Origin: Polyodon spathula
Lineage: Eukaryota; Chordata; Actinopteri; Acipenseriformes; Polyodontidae
Length of the DNA stretch: 64,000 bases
NCBI RefSeq assembly: GCF_017654505.1
Contig: NC_054558.1
Coordinates: 10,049,798-10,113,797 of the forward strand
Reading direction: 5' to 3'
Shown: positions 33,787 through 43,862 of the stretch, in pieces
How the letters are laid out: each line of letters starts with the position of its first letter
Position numbering within the stretch: the first letter of the stretch is position 1
The notes under the pieces: generated by a model
The model's database searches: none
The model's input: the letters and a program-made list of their open reading frames with translations, nothing else
Told to the model about the DNA's origin: nothing
Program-made: the position numbers and the translations under genes

Positions 33787-35697
33787 ATGGGGAGAAGCAG
33801 GAGATGAAAGCGGCAGCAACTCCTGCAGGAGGAGGAGGAACTAGAGCCAAGGAGGGTGGAAACGCAGCCTTTCCCGTCATCTGAGGAGATGCTGGACTGG
33901 GTGTCGGACCCGGAGTGGAGCGGGGAGGACCTCCCACTGGTTGTTGACCTGCTGTGGGCCAGAGATGGGGGACGTTGGGAACGCTGGGAACAACACTTCT
34001 ACCCAGTGCCCTTCGTGAACCTGGAAGTCGTGGTGATTAACTACTTGGCTGCCGATATGGGACTGCCCCAGCAGGTTGCATTCCAAGTGGGAGGATCCAC
34101 GCCTACCTGCATCCTCAATGGGCTGAAGGAAGACGACATGCATCTCCCATCTCCACCAGCAGAGGAAGAATGCCTGCTGGTTTCGCATCCAGAGCCAAAG
34201 GGAGAGGAGCCGTCTCCAGCGCCAGAGGGAGAGGAGCCGTTGCTGCAGTCTCCAGCGCAGGACCCACTGCTGTCTCCAAAGCAGGAAGTTGAGCTGCACC
34301 AATCCCCTGCAAGTGAGGGAGAGCCGCACCAGTCCCCTGCAAGTGAGAGAGAGCTGCACCAGTCCCCTGCAAGTGAGGGAGAGCCGCACCAGTCCCCTGT
34401 AACAAGGATAGACTACAAGACACTCCCACCTCCACCACCAGGAGACTGCAGGCCGCTCCCACCTTCGTCGCCAGGAGACTACACGTCTCCGCCACCTCCA
34501 CCGGCAGGAGCAGAGCAGCAGGAGCTGCCTCTGCCTCCGCCACCTCCACCGGCAGGTGCAGAGCAGCAAGAGCTGCCTCTCCCTTCGCCACCTCCACCGC
34601 CAGGAGCAGAGCAGCAGGAGCTGCCTCTGCTTCCTCCACCAGCAGAGGGTGAATGCCTGCTGGGTCCCTGTCCACCAGCAGAGGGTGAATGCCTGCTGGG
34701 TCCCTGTCCATCAGCAGAGGATGAATGCCTGCTAGTATCACTTCCCCCACCAGCAGAGGATGAATGCCTGCTGGTATCACTTCCCCCACCATCACAAGGA
34801 GAGGAGCTGGAGCTGTCTCTGCCTCCATCATCATCATCAGGGGGAGAGGAGCAGGAGCTGCCTCTCCCTTCATCAGAAGGACCAGGACTGGATGCTGGCG
34901 GTCCTCAGCAGCCCTTGCATAGGCTACTGAGGGAAGCACGGGGAAGAACCGCCCGGCCGCAGTGGCCGAAAAGAGGGCCAACACCCGCATCCCAGCTTGT
35001 CCTGATTCCCTGCCTCGCTTCGCCCAAGGATGCCTGCCTCGCTTCACTCAAGGATGCCTGCCTCGCTTCATCCAAGGATGCCTGCCTCGCTTCGCCCAAG
35101 GATCTGCCAGACATTGCCTGGGGTTGCCCGTCGCTCAGCATCGCCTGGGGTTGCCCGCCGCTCAGCATCGCCTGGGGTTGCCCGCCACTCCGCATCACCT
35201 GGGGTCGCTGGGACTGCTTCGCCTGGGGTTGCCCGCCGTTCCGCATCGCCTGGGGTTGCCCGCTGCTCAGCATCGCCTGGGGTCGCTGGGACTGCTTCGC
35301 CTGGGGTTGACAGCCGCTCCGCATCACCTGGGGCTGCCTGTTGCTCCGCATCACAGCAGGAAGTACTGTGGCCGGAACCCCACCAAGGGGAGCTGCCGGC
35401 CACGAAGAAGAGGGAGGAGGTCTGGAGACCACCAACCCCAGCAGCAGTTTCGCTGCCGGTATCGGGGTGGGGGAGGTCAGGAGACCTACTCCTACTGCAG
35501 CAGTTTCGCTGCCAGAGATCGTAGGGGAGGTCAGGAGACCTGCTCCCACTGCAGCACTACCCTGGCAGGAGTATGCCACCCTGCTGTCAGCATTGCTGCT
35601 GACAGCCTTACTACCTGTGGGCCCCTTGAAGCCTCCGGTCCTGGCCCAGGACTTTGTGCTGGACTTTTGGGCTTTTAAGGGGGGAGGTGGCCATTGA
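33787..35697 (+). pseudogene. proline-rich, repeat-rich protein of the non-autonomous LTR element
   Basis: Function unknown. The frame from ATG 33787 has a TGA at 33805-33807, then is open to 35308. It reads EEMLDWVSDPEWSGEDLP near the N-terminus, then long Pro/Glu/Ser repeats (HQSPASEGEP units, PPPPAGAEQQELPLP units, PPAEGECLLGPCP units), then a basic region and 24-30-bp coding repeats rich in Trp, Gly and Leu (about 35100-35340). After a frame change the C-terminus ends ...LKPPVLAQDFV + DFWAFKGGGGH, stop at 35695-35697. The same C-terminal motif ends the minus-strand copy and is recognisable in the old copy near 45930. Such conservation argues for a real protein. Its size and position suggest a Gag-like role, but no gag domain is recognised. 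Confidence 0.7.
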
Positions 35698-35729
35698 GGC
35701 CATGTGTGCTTTGTAAAAGGGGGGGTATA

Positions 35730-36336
35730 TGTGAGAAAGTGCCCTCCCCTGTGTATATTATCTGTTATATGTTGCACGTGGTGTGTTAAATGTTGGTGTA
35801 TAGTCATTGGTACACGGGATATAAACGGGTCTGTGTAACACAAGTGTTTAAAATGTATATTTGTATTTAGGCACGAGGATTGCACATCACTTCACGTGCA
35901 AGTAAAAAGTAATAATATGTGAGCAATTGCACTTTATTAATTCACGTGCAGTTGTACCGAGACTCCAATTGAATGATTGATTAGCAATCGAGTCTTGGTA
36001 CAGCTGCATAAAAACAACATGTTTTCACCCACTCGGGGTTGGGTGTTCGGTGAGTGGAGAACGGGATAGGAAACTGAGGTAAAGAGAATAATAAGAATAA
36101 TAAGAATCATCATAAAATATCTGCTCACCGTGTTTTGTTTAGTCCATTTTGTTTGTCTGTTTATTTTGGCGAATGGGCCGTGTCTGTGTTTTTGTTTGTT
36201 ACCGCCGTTTATTTTCTGTTCTGTTTATTTATTAAATGCTGAGCGAAAGCATTCACTCAGCTCAACCAAACTCCACCTCTCTGGTTATTTTTCTGTTTCT
36301 GGTCTGACACCACCCACTCCGGCCGTCTTTGTGACA
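35730..36336 (+). repeat. 3' LTR of plus-strand non-autonomous element
   Basis: 607 bp, preceded by the polypurine tract AAAAGGGGGGGTATA (35716-35729). Closely matches 33048-33646. Confidence 0.95.
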
Positions 36337-36430
36337 ATCCTGTGCTGTATTTAATAGATCCTGTGCTGCATTCAATAGATCCTGTGCTGTATTCAATGGA
36401 TCCTGTGCTGTATTCAATAGATCCTGTGTT
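36337..36430. repeat. 21-bp minisatellite, right part
   Basis: Four and a half units of ATCCTGTGCTGTATTCAATAG. Joined with 33022-33047 they restore one continuous array interrupted by the LTR element. Confidence 0.9.
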
Positions 36431-36870
36431 TGTTATTGTTCACACTAATCTTCTTTCTTTTCATCTCACTGTTAGTGCTTGTGAAAGCTGGGAGGCAGTA
36501 ACACAGGCTGTGGTCCCGAGATTTCAGTTGAGCTTAATTCAATGTGCTGGTTTTGTGATGTGCCCTGGAGGTGGGTTTGAACCAGGTGCCCTGTTTGAAT
36601 AGTGTGAGAGGCTAATGAATAAGCCTGCTGCACAGCCTAGCCCCTTATTCAACAAATCTTTTCATTTCGAAAGGTCTCACTGAAAACTCATACAAAACAT
36701 TTTATGAGGACTGCTTTTTTTGCATTTTACGTTTCCTGGACATATAATCAAAAACAGATTATACATTTTCTTTCCATAATACCGGTATGTAATTCTGTAA
36801 TAGCTTTAGCATAAAAATATATATTATGCAGAACTTTGATTGTATTTTAATGATCAACAGGAGGCATGGA
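36431..36870. other. unassigned spacer between the two LTR elements
   Basis: No gene or repeat recognised. Confidence 0.55.
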
Positions 36871-36890
36871 AGGGTTCCCGAGTGGCTCAT
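36871..36890 (+). mobile_element. head of a tRNA-type SINE, split by the minus-strand LTR element
   Basis: AGGGTTCCCGAGTGGCTCAT continues at 41827 after removal of the LTR element and one copy of its CTCAT duplication. The joined sequence contains a plausible RNA polymerase III A box (TGGCTCATCCAG). Confidence 0.75.
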
Positions 36891-37534
36891 TGTCACAGAG
36901 ACACCCGAAGTGGGCGGCGTCAGAACCAGGAAAAGGAATACACACAGACCGGACGGATGAGTTGAAATGATGGTGGCGCTTGCTTGCACCAGTTTATTGT
37001 AAAATAAAACAGTTGAACAAACAGAAACAACAGGACACGGCACTCTATGCCAAAATAAACAGACAAACAAAAACGGACTCATACTAAACAGAAATACGGT
37101 GAGCAGATTGACAAACAAACACGGCGAGTTAAATAAACAAGTATTGTGCTGGTCCCACCAGCATGCAATAACAATTGAAATTCAAACTCTCCTACTCTCT
37201 CTCCTGTTCTCCACTCACCAAACACCCAACCCCGAGTGGGTGAAAACATGCAGCTGTACCAAGACTCGATTGTTAATCAATCATTCAATTGGCGTCTCGG
37301 TACAACTGCACATGAATTAATAAAGTGCAATTCCCCGTGCTCACATATTATTACTTTTTTCTTGCATGTGAAGTGCTGTGCAATCCTCGTGCCTAAATAC
37401 AAATATACATTTTTAAACACTCGTGTTACACAGACCCGTTTATATCCCGTGTAGCAATGACTATACACCAACATTTAACACACCACATGCAACATATAAT
37501 AGAAAATACACACAGGGACGGGCACTTTGTCACA
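36891..37534 (-). repeat. 3' LTR of minus-strand non-autonomous element
   Basis: TGTCACAGAG to CACTTTGTCACA on the plus strand. A polypurine tract (GGGGGGGGGTATA when reversed) adjoins it at 37535-37549. Confidence 0.93.
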
Positions 37535-37567
37535 TATACCCCCCCCCCATGCAAAGCACACATGGCC

Positions 37568-38615
37568 TCAATGGTCACCTCCCCCATTAAAAGCCCAAAA
37601 GTCCCGCACAAAGTCTTGGGCCAGGACCGGAGGCTTCAAGGGGCCCACAGGTCTTAAGGCTGTCAGCAGCAATGCTGACAGTGGGATGGAATACTCCTGC
37701 CATGGTAGTCCTGGCAGCGGAAAGGCTACTTGGGGGGTGGTCTCCTGACCTCCCCTCTTCTTCGAAGCTGGCAGCTCCCCTTGGTGGGGCTCCGACCACA
37801 GTATTTCCGGCAGTGAAGAAACTGCAGTGGGAGCAGGTCTACTGACCTCCCCCACGATCTCCGGCAGCGAAACTGCTGCAGTGGGAGCAGGTCTCCAGAC
37901 CTCCCCCCCCCGATCTCCGGCAGCAAAACTGCTGCTGGGGTTGGTGGTCTCCAGACCTCCTCCCCCTTCTTCGTGGCCGGCAGCTCCCCTTTGTGGGGTT
38001 CCAGCCACAGTACTTCCTGCTGCAATGCAGAGCAACAGGCAGCCCCAGGCGATGCGGAGCGGCGGGCAACCCCAGACGATGCAGTTCCAGCAACCCCAGG
38101 TGATGCGGAGCAGCGGGCAACCCCAGGCGATGCAGAGTGGCAGGCAACCCCAGGCTATGCGGAGCAGCGGGCAACCCCAGGCGATGTAGAGTGGCAGGCA
38201 ACCCCAGGCGATGCAGAGCGGCGGGAAACCCCAGGCGATGCAGAGCGACCGGCAACCCAAGGCATGCAGAGCGACAGGCAACCCCAGGCGATGCAGAACG
38301 ATGGACAAACCCAGGTGATGCCAGGCAGGCATCCTTGGGCGATGCCAGGCAGGCATCCTTGGGCAAAGCATGGCAGGCATCCTTGGGTGAAGCGTGGCAG
38401 GCATCCTTGGGCGAAGCGTGGCAGGCATCCTTGGGCGAAGCGAGGCAGGGAGTCAGGACAAGCTGATGTGCTGGCCCTCTTCGTAGCTGCTGCGGCCGGG
38501 CCATTTTCCCCCATGCTCCCCTCAGCAGACTATGTAGTGACTGCTGAGGCATGCCAGTATCAAGTCCTGATACTCTTTCTTGTACACGGAGAGGCAGCTC
38601 CTGCTCCTCTCCCCC
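37568..38615 (-). pseudogene. C-terminal part of the proline-rich element protein
   Basis: An open frame (stop near 37568, open back to about 38428 and beyond in another frame) covers the coding repeats and the C-terminus: TVAGTPQRGAAGHEEG, LETTNPSSSFAAGD, LPWQEYSIPLSALLL + TALRPVGPLKPP, then VLAQDFV and DFWAFNGGGDH. It parallels 34900-35697 of the plus copy. The 24-30-bp repeats (on the + strand GCGGGCAACCCCAGGCGATG type) differ in number between copies. The reading frame of this part is longer here than in the plus copy, showing that the frame break there is secondary. Confidence 0.68.
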
Positions 38616-40173
38616 TAACTAGGAGCTCTTAAAATAAACAAATCCCCTGGGCCGGATGAAATCCTCCCAGTAGTACTCAAAGAAATGAAAGAAGTAATTT
38701 ACAAACCGATAACCAAGATCATGCAGCAGTTTCTTGACACAGGGGTGGTACCGACAGACTGGAAAATTGCAAACGTAATACCGATCCACAAAAAGGGAAA
38801 CAAAAATGAACCAGGTAACTACAGACCAGTAAGCCTGACTTCTATTATATGCAAACTTATGGAAACTATAATAAGATCCAAAATGGAAAATTACCTATAT
38901 GGTAACAGGGTCCTGGGAGACAGTCAACATGGTTTTAGGAAAGGGAGATCGTGCCTAACTAACTTGCTTGATTTTTTTGAGGATGCAACATCCATAATGG
39001 ATAATTGCAAAGCATATGACATGGTTTATTTAGATTTCCAGAAAGCTTTTGACAAAGTCCCGCACAAAAGATTAATTCTCAAACTAAACGCAGTTGGGAT
39101 TCAAGGAAACACATGTACATAGATTAGGGAGTGGTTAACATGTAGAAAACAGAAAGTACTGATTAGAGGAAAAACCTCAGAATGGAGTGTGGTAACCAGC
39201 GGTGTACCACAGGGATCAGTATTAGGTCCTCTGCTATTCCTAATCTACATTAATGATTTAGATTCTGGTATAGTAAGCAAACTTGTTAAATTTGCAGACG
39301 ACACAAAAGTAGGAGGAGTGGCAAACACTGTTGCAGCAGCAAAGGTCATTCAAAATGATCTAGACAAGATTCAGAACTGGGCAGACACATGGCAAATGAC
39401 ATTTAATAGAGAAAAGTGTAAGGTACTGCACGCAGGAAATAAAAATGTACATTATAAATATCATATGGGAGATATTGAAATTGGAGAAGGAATCTATGAA
39501 AAAGACCTAGGAGTTTTTGTTGACTCAGAAATGTCTTCAATGTGGGGAAGCTATAAAAAAGGCTAACAAGATGCTCGGATACATTGTGAAAAGTGTTGAA
39601 TTTAAATCAAGGGAAGTAATGTTAAAACTGTACAATGCACTAGTAAGACCTCATCTTGAATATTGTGTTCAGTTCTGGTCACCTCGCTATAAAAAAAAAA
39701 AGATATTGCTGCTCTAGAAAGAGTGCAAAGAAGAGCGACCAGAATTATTCCGGGCTTAAAAGGCATGTCATATGCAGACAGGCTAAAAGAATTGAATCTG
39801 TTCAGTCTTGAACAAAGAAGACTACGTGGCGACCTAATTCAAGCATTCAAAATTCTAAAAGGTATTGACAGTGTCAACCCAAGGGACTTTTTCAGCCTGA
39901 AAAAAGAAACAAGGACCAGGGGTCACAAATGGAGTTTAGAAAAAGGGGCATTCAGAACAGAAAATAGGAGACACTTTTTTACACAGAGAATTGTGAGGGT
40001 CTGGAATCAACTCCCCAGTAATGTTGTTGAAGCTGACACCCTGGGATCCTTCAAGAAGCTGCTTGATGAGATTTTGGGATCAATAAGCTACTAACAACCA
40101 AACGAGCAAGATGGGCCGAATGGCCTCCTCTCGTTTGTAAACTTTCTTATGTTCTTATGTTCTTATGTTCTTA
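38616..40173 (+). pseudogene. CR1 LINE copy B, 5'-truncated, inside the minus-strand LTR element
   Basis: It starts at INKSPGPDE and contains the RT motifs VIPIHKKGNKNEPGNYRPVS, QHGFRKGRSCLTNLLDFF, GVPQGSVLGP and the catalytic FADD at 39291-39302. Damage: Trp to TAG at 39121-39123; loss of a few bases near 39539 (SSSRQCGEA in the other copies); and extra A residues in a run at 39691-39701. It ends with the CR1 3' UTR and TTATGTTC repeats. Aligning the surrounding LTR-element DNA to the plus copy near 34840 fixes the insertion point. Confidence 0.93.
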
Positions 40174-41050
40174 TGATGGTGATGGAAGCAGAGGCAGCTC
40201 CAGCTCCTCTCCTCGTGAGGGTGGGGGAAGTGATACCAGCAGGCATTCATCCTCTGCTGGTGGGGGAAGTGATACCAGCAGGCATTCACCCTCTGCTGGT
40301 GGACAGGGACCCAGCAGGCATTCACCCTCTGCTGGTGGAGGAGGCAGAGGCAGCTCCTGGTGCTCTGCTCCTGCTGGTGGGGGTGACGGAGGCAGAGGCA
40401 GCTCCTGCTGCTCTGCGCCTGCCGGTGGAGGTGACGGAGGCAGAGGCAGCTCCTGCTGCTCTGCGCCTGCCGGTGGAGGTGACGGAGGCAGAGGCAGCTC
40501 CTGCTGCTCTGCGCCTGCCGGTGGAGGTGGCGGAGGCATGTAGTCTCCTGGCGGTGGAGGTGGCGTGTAGTCTCCTGGCGACGGAGGTGAGAGCAGCAGG
40601 TAGTCTACCCTTGTTACAGGGGACTGGTGCGGCTCTCCCTCACATGCAGGGGACTGGTGCATCTCTCCCTCACTTGCAGGGGACTGGTGCAGCTCTCCCT
40701 CACTTGCAGGGGACTGGTGCGGCTCTGGAGACAGCGGTGGGACCTCTCCCTCTGGCTCTGGAGATGGCTCCTCTCTCTCTGGAGGCAACACCAGCAGGCA
40801 TTCTTCCCCTGCTGGTGGAGACTTGGGCGGTGGACACTTTGTGGTCCTCTTCCCCTTTCCCCTTCTCTGCCTCCTCCTCACCTTCCTCTCCTGCACAAGT
40901 TCCTCCTCTCCCTCTTGGTAGGGGCAGCGGAAGGGACAGTTGGCAAACAAATGGTCCTGGTCACAGAGGAGGCACCCCGGCTAGGGCTTGTTACATCGCC
41001 GGGGATGACTGGCCCTTAGGCGGCACACCTCCTCCCTGTCCCTCACCTCT
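40174..41050 (-). pseudogene. N-terminal part of the proline-rich element protein, with zinc-knuckle-like motif
   Basis: Read on the minus strand, the frame has a Cys/His motif C-x2-C-x3-H-x4-C (CLLCDQDHLFANC) at 40933-40974, preceded by another Cys-rich stretch (CRLRASHPRRC). A basic region (ERKVRRRQRRGKGKRTTK) follows, then the Pro/Glu repeats shared with the plus copy (HQSPASEGEL, PPPPAGAEQQELPLP, PPAEGECLL). A stop lies between the two Cys clusters. The knuckle resembles Gag nucleocapsid knuckles with one residue fewer before His. The plus-strand copy lacks this module. Function is inferred only: RNA binding. Confidence 0.6.
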
Positions 41051-41178
41051 TATCCTCCATCCATCCCATTTTTTTGTTGTTGTTGTTTTTGTTGTGTGAT
41101 TTTTTTTTTTTTACACACACAACACCTCTCCTGGTCTCACACTTGGAAGCGCTGTTAAATCCCACTCAGGACACCACG

Positions 41179-41826
41179 TGTCACAGAGATGGCCGAAGTG
41201 GGCAGCGTCAGAACCAGGAAGGAATGAAATACACAAAGACAGATGATGTAAAATGATGCTCGAGCTTGCTTGCGCCAGTTTATTGTAAATAAAAAGTTTA
41301 AACACGAAAACAGAAACACGGCACTCTACGCCAAAATAAAAGAGACAAACAAAAACAGACTAATACTAAACAAAAATATGGTGAGCAGAGTGACAAACAA
41401 ACACGGTGAGTTAAATAAACAAGTATCGTGCTGGTCCACCAGCACGCAATAGCAACTGAAATTCAAACTCTCCTACTCTCTCTCCCGTTCTGCACTCACC
41501 GAACACCCAACCGCGAGTGGTTGAAAACATGCTGTTTTATGCAGCTGTACCAAGACTCGATTGTTAATCAATCATTCAATTGGAGTCTCGGTACAACTGC
41601 ACGTGAATTAATAAAAGTGCAATTCCCCGTGCTCACATATTATTACTTTTTATTTGCACGTGAAGTGCTGTGCAATCCTCGTGCCTCAATACAAATATAC
41701 ATTTTTAAACACTCGTGTTACACAGACCCGTTTATATCCCGTGTAGCAATGACTATACACCAACATTTAACACACCACACGCAACATATAATAGAAAATA
41801 CACACAGGGGCAGGCACTTCGTCACA
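41179..41826 (-). repeat. 5' LTR of minus-strand non-autonomous element
   Basis: TGTCACAGAG to CTTCGTCACA on the plus strand. The adjoining interior at about 41160-41176 is a tRNA-Leu-type primer-binding site (TGGTGTCCTGAGTGGGA when reversed). Confidence 0.93.
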
Positions 41827-42070
41827 CTCATCCAGTAAAGGCACTCCACCCTGGAGTGTAGGATGCACCTTATAACGTGGAGATCGCCAGTTCGAATCCA
41901 AGCTTTGCCACTGCTGACCGTGGATGGGAGATCCCAGGGGGCAGTGCACAATTAGCCAAGTGCTGTCCAGTATGCATGACGGTCCTGTGCTGGTGTGGTG
42001 ACCCTGCCTTCCAGGACGTGGCCTGTCCCTCACAGAGCTGGTTTCCTGGTTTCTCTGGACTAGTCTGCTG
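41827..42070 (+). mobile_element. body of a tRNA-type SINE
   Basis: It continues 36871-36890. It has a B box AGTTCGAATCC at 41889-41899, then a non-tRNA body (GGGAGATCCCAGGGGGCAGT, GCACAATTAGCC) typical of fish SINEs. It is not a functional tRNA gene: no foldable anticodon arm was found. Confidence 0.8.
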
Positions 42071-42479
42071 ACTGTTGAAGCAGAAAATCTCATTCAACTT
42101 CTCTTTCAGACAGACCGCCTTCAATCATGCCGCTAGCAAACAGGCGATCTTCATTACTCAAGAGGAGTATGGTCGTATCTTTTGTTGTTTTTGCATTCAT
42201 TAAAATCTTTTTTTTTCAAATGGCTATTTATACAGGTTCTTAATCAACGCATTTTGGCAATTTTTACTCAACTCAAATACCAAACATGGAGCACCTGGCT
42301 TTTTTATGAAATCATATGACTTGAGCTCAATGTTTTGTTATCCCAAGGAACAATACTATTCAAACAACCAACAAACCTATCAGCTCACTATTTAAAATGC
42401 AAATGACATTATGTATGTGCCCAGTGATCTATTGATGTAAGACTCAGACTGTTGTGTTTTCATGGTGCATATATAAATT
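42071..42479. other. unassigned non-coding DNA
   Basis: Nothing recognised. Confidence 0.5.
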
Positions 42480-42915
42480 GTAAATGACCGCTCGCCACAC
42501 AGGCTCGCTCGGGTTCTTTTCCCTTTTAAAACCACGACCCAACAAGCAGGATTGTAAAGAATAAACTCTGACGTGCACTTTTAATTATGAAAATAAACAA
42601 AAACAAAACAAACACCTAAAAGGCTAAGCCGTTTACCTGGCATAAAAACAACACACATAGGTTTACAACTACGTTTCACCAACACAAAGGCTTTTGCACA
42701 GTACCTTTTTTTTATTACGATAGAGCCCACCTTCAATCGGGCTCCTTCACACAAGATTCCTGAATGGACTGGCTGCTCTCTTTATATACCCTGCACCTGG
42801 CTCTAATTTACAATTACTCCCCGGTGCAGGGGAAAATTAACAATACAATAATTAAACAAAACGTGCATACGCACATGTTTTTGACAGGGAGGATATTAAC
42901 CCCCTCCCTGCCCCT
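42480..42915 (-). repeat. promoter-like/LTR-like repeat, minus orientation
   Basis: Read on the minus strand it contains GGGTTAATATCCTCCCTGTC, a TATATAAAGAGAGCAGCCAGTC promoter-like core and an AGGTAAACGGCTTA block further on. The same landmarks in the same order occur in plus orientation at 43070-43440. Family unknown. Confidence 0.55.
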
Positions 42916-42936
42916 ATATATATATATATATATACT

Positions 42937-43002
<66 letters not shown>
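42916..43002. repeat. (AT)n microsatellite
   Basis: Long AT dinucleotide run with one ACTAG interruption, between the two head-to-head repeats. Confidence 0.97.
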
Positions 43003-43006
<4 letters not shown>

Positions 43007-43049
43007 TGAGATTTTATACCATTTTTTTTAAAAACTTTATAAAAAAAAA

Positions 43050-43440
43050 AAAAAGCACCTGTCCCTACCAAGGACTACAGGACAGGGGGCCTGCAATCTA
43101 AAAATTGTTGTTTTATGGTAGGGACAGGGTTAAAAAGCCTCCCTGCCAAGCTAATTGTTTACTTTAATAGTTTTATTGATTGTTTTGCTTAATTATTAAT
43201 TATCAATTAATTAATTATTGTTATTGAGAGCCCGGTGAAGGGTTTAAAAGGAGTACAGCCAGTCTGTTTGAGGTTGCTGAGTAGAAGGACATGGGAAGGA
43301 GTTCTCTGTGTCTGAGCAGTCACGGTGTAAGCACTGTCCGGAGTTTAGTTTTTAAATTCTGTGTTTTGTTTTACAGCAGGTAAACAGCTTATCTGTCCGG
43401 TGAGTCAGTCAGGGACCTGCTGCAAGTGTAGTAAGAGCTT
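43050..43440 (+). repeat. promoter-like/LTR-like repeat, plus orientation
   Basis: Contains GGGTTAAAAAGCCTCCCTGCC, TTTAAAAGGAGTACAGCCAG (TATA-like core) and CAGGTAAACAGCTTA, matching the order of landmarks in the minus-strand repeat at 42480-42915 but strongly diverged. A CCTGTCCCTACCA...TGGTAGGGACAGG inverted repeat is at 43060-43128. Confidence 0.5.
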
Positions 43441-43475
43441 GTAAGAGCTAGGTATTTGTGTGTTTGTGTGTGTGT

Positions 43476-43479
<4 letters not shown>

Positions 43480-43538
<59 letters not shown>
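43480..43538. repeat. (CT)n microsatellite
   Basis: About 29 CT dinucleotides preceded by a TG run. Confidence 0.97.
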
Positions 43539-43542
<4 letters not shown>

Positions 43543-43784
43543 GAATATGAAAACAGTTTCATGAGCTCTTGTCTGAGTCACATAATCCAAAAATGTCTAT
43601 TATTCCCCACAAACTTTGCTTTTGTGACCAGGACAGTGATATTTAGAAATATCACTATTTCCAATGAGAAAATGGGAGCTTTTGTGTCTTTTCGTTCACA
43701 TAAAGTCAGAAAAAAACAACATATGAATCCAAATTAACATGTATTTATACTGAAGTAATACAAGAATGACTACAAAAGATGTAC

Positions 43785-43862
43785 AAGTGAGTAGTTTTTC
43801 GAGATTTACGATTATACTGTAAATTTACAGTATAATCGTAAATCTCGAAAAACTACTCACTT
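43785..43862. repeat. 78-bp perfect palindrome
   Basis: The 39-base arm starting AAGTGAGTAGTTTTTCGAGA is followed without any spacer by its exact reverse complement. It could extrude as a hairpin. No ORF. It may be the remains of a foldback element. Confidence 0.97.

Larger units (their letters stand above)
33048..36336 (+). mobile_element. non-autonomous LTR retrotransposon, plus-strand copy
   Basis: The 599-bp and 607-bp LTRs (TG...CA) enclose ~2.1 kb. Perfect 5-bp target duplications ATCCT are at 33043-33047 and 36337-36341. A tRNA-Leu-type primer-binding site follows the 5' LTR after two bases, and a polypurine tract precedes the 3' LTR. The interior holds an A-rich leader and one long proline-rich reading frame, with no protease, RT, RNase H or integrase, so mobility must have depended on proteins from another element. 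The tRNA and two-base spacing are the same as in the Gmr1-like elements, which is suggestive but not proof of a partner. Confidence 0.93.
36891..41826 (-). mobile_element. non-autonomous LTR retrotransposon, minus-strand copy, with internal CR1
   Basis: LTRs are at 36891-37534 and 41179-41826, in reverse orientation. Perfect 5-bp target duplications CTCAT are at 36886-36890 and 41827-41831. The interior matches the plus-strand copy for most of its length but is interrupted by CR1 copy B (38616-40173). The first module differs from that of the plus copy. No pol genes are present. Confidence 0.93.

Noticed and set aside
34115..35885. Long minus-strand open frames (310 and 326 codons)
   Set aside because: They are antisense shadows of the proline-rich element protein. 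The conserved C-terminus and element orientation support the plus strand.
40149..41099. Plus-strand open frame of 316 codons
   Set aside because: Antisense to the minus-strand element protein; its collagen-like look comes from reverse-complemented Pro/Glu repeats.
41832..41905. tRNA gene
   Set aside because: An RNA polymerase III B box is present, but the rest is SINE sequence and no cloverleaf can be folded.
43405..43737. Arg/Glu or Ser/Leu-rich open frames
   Set aside because: Translations of the (CT)n tract.
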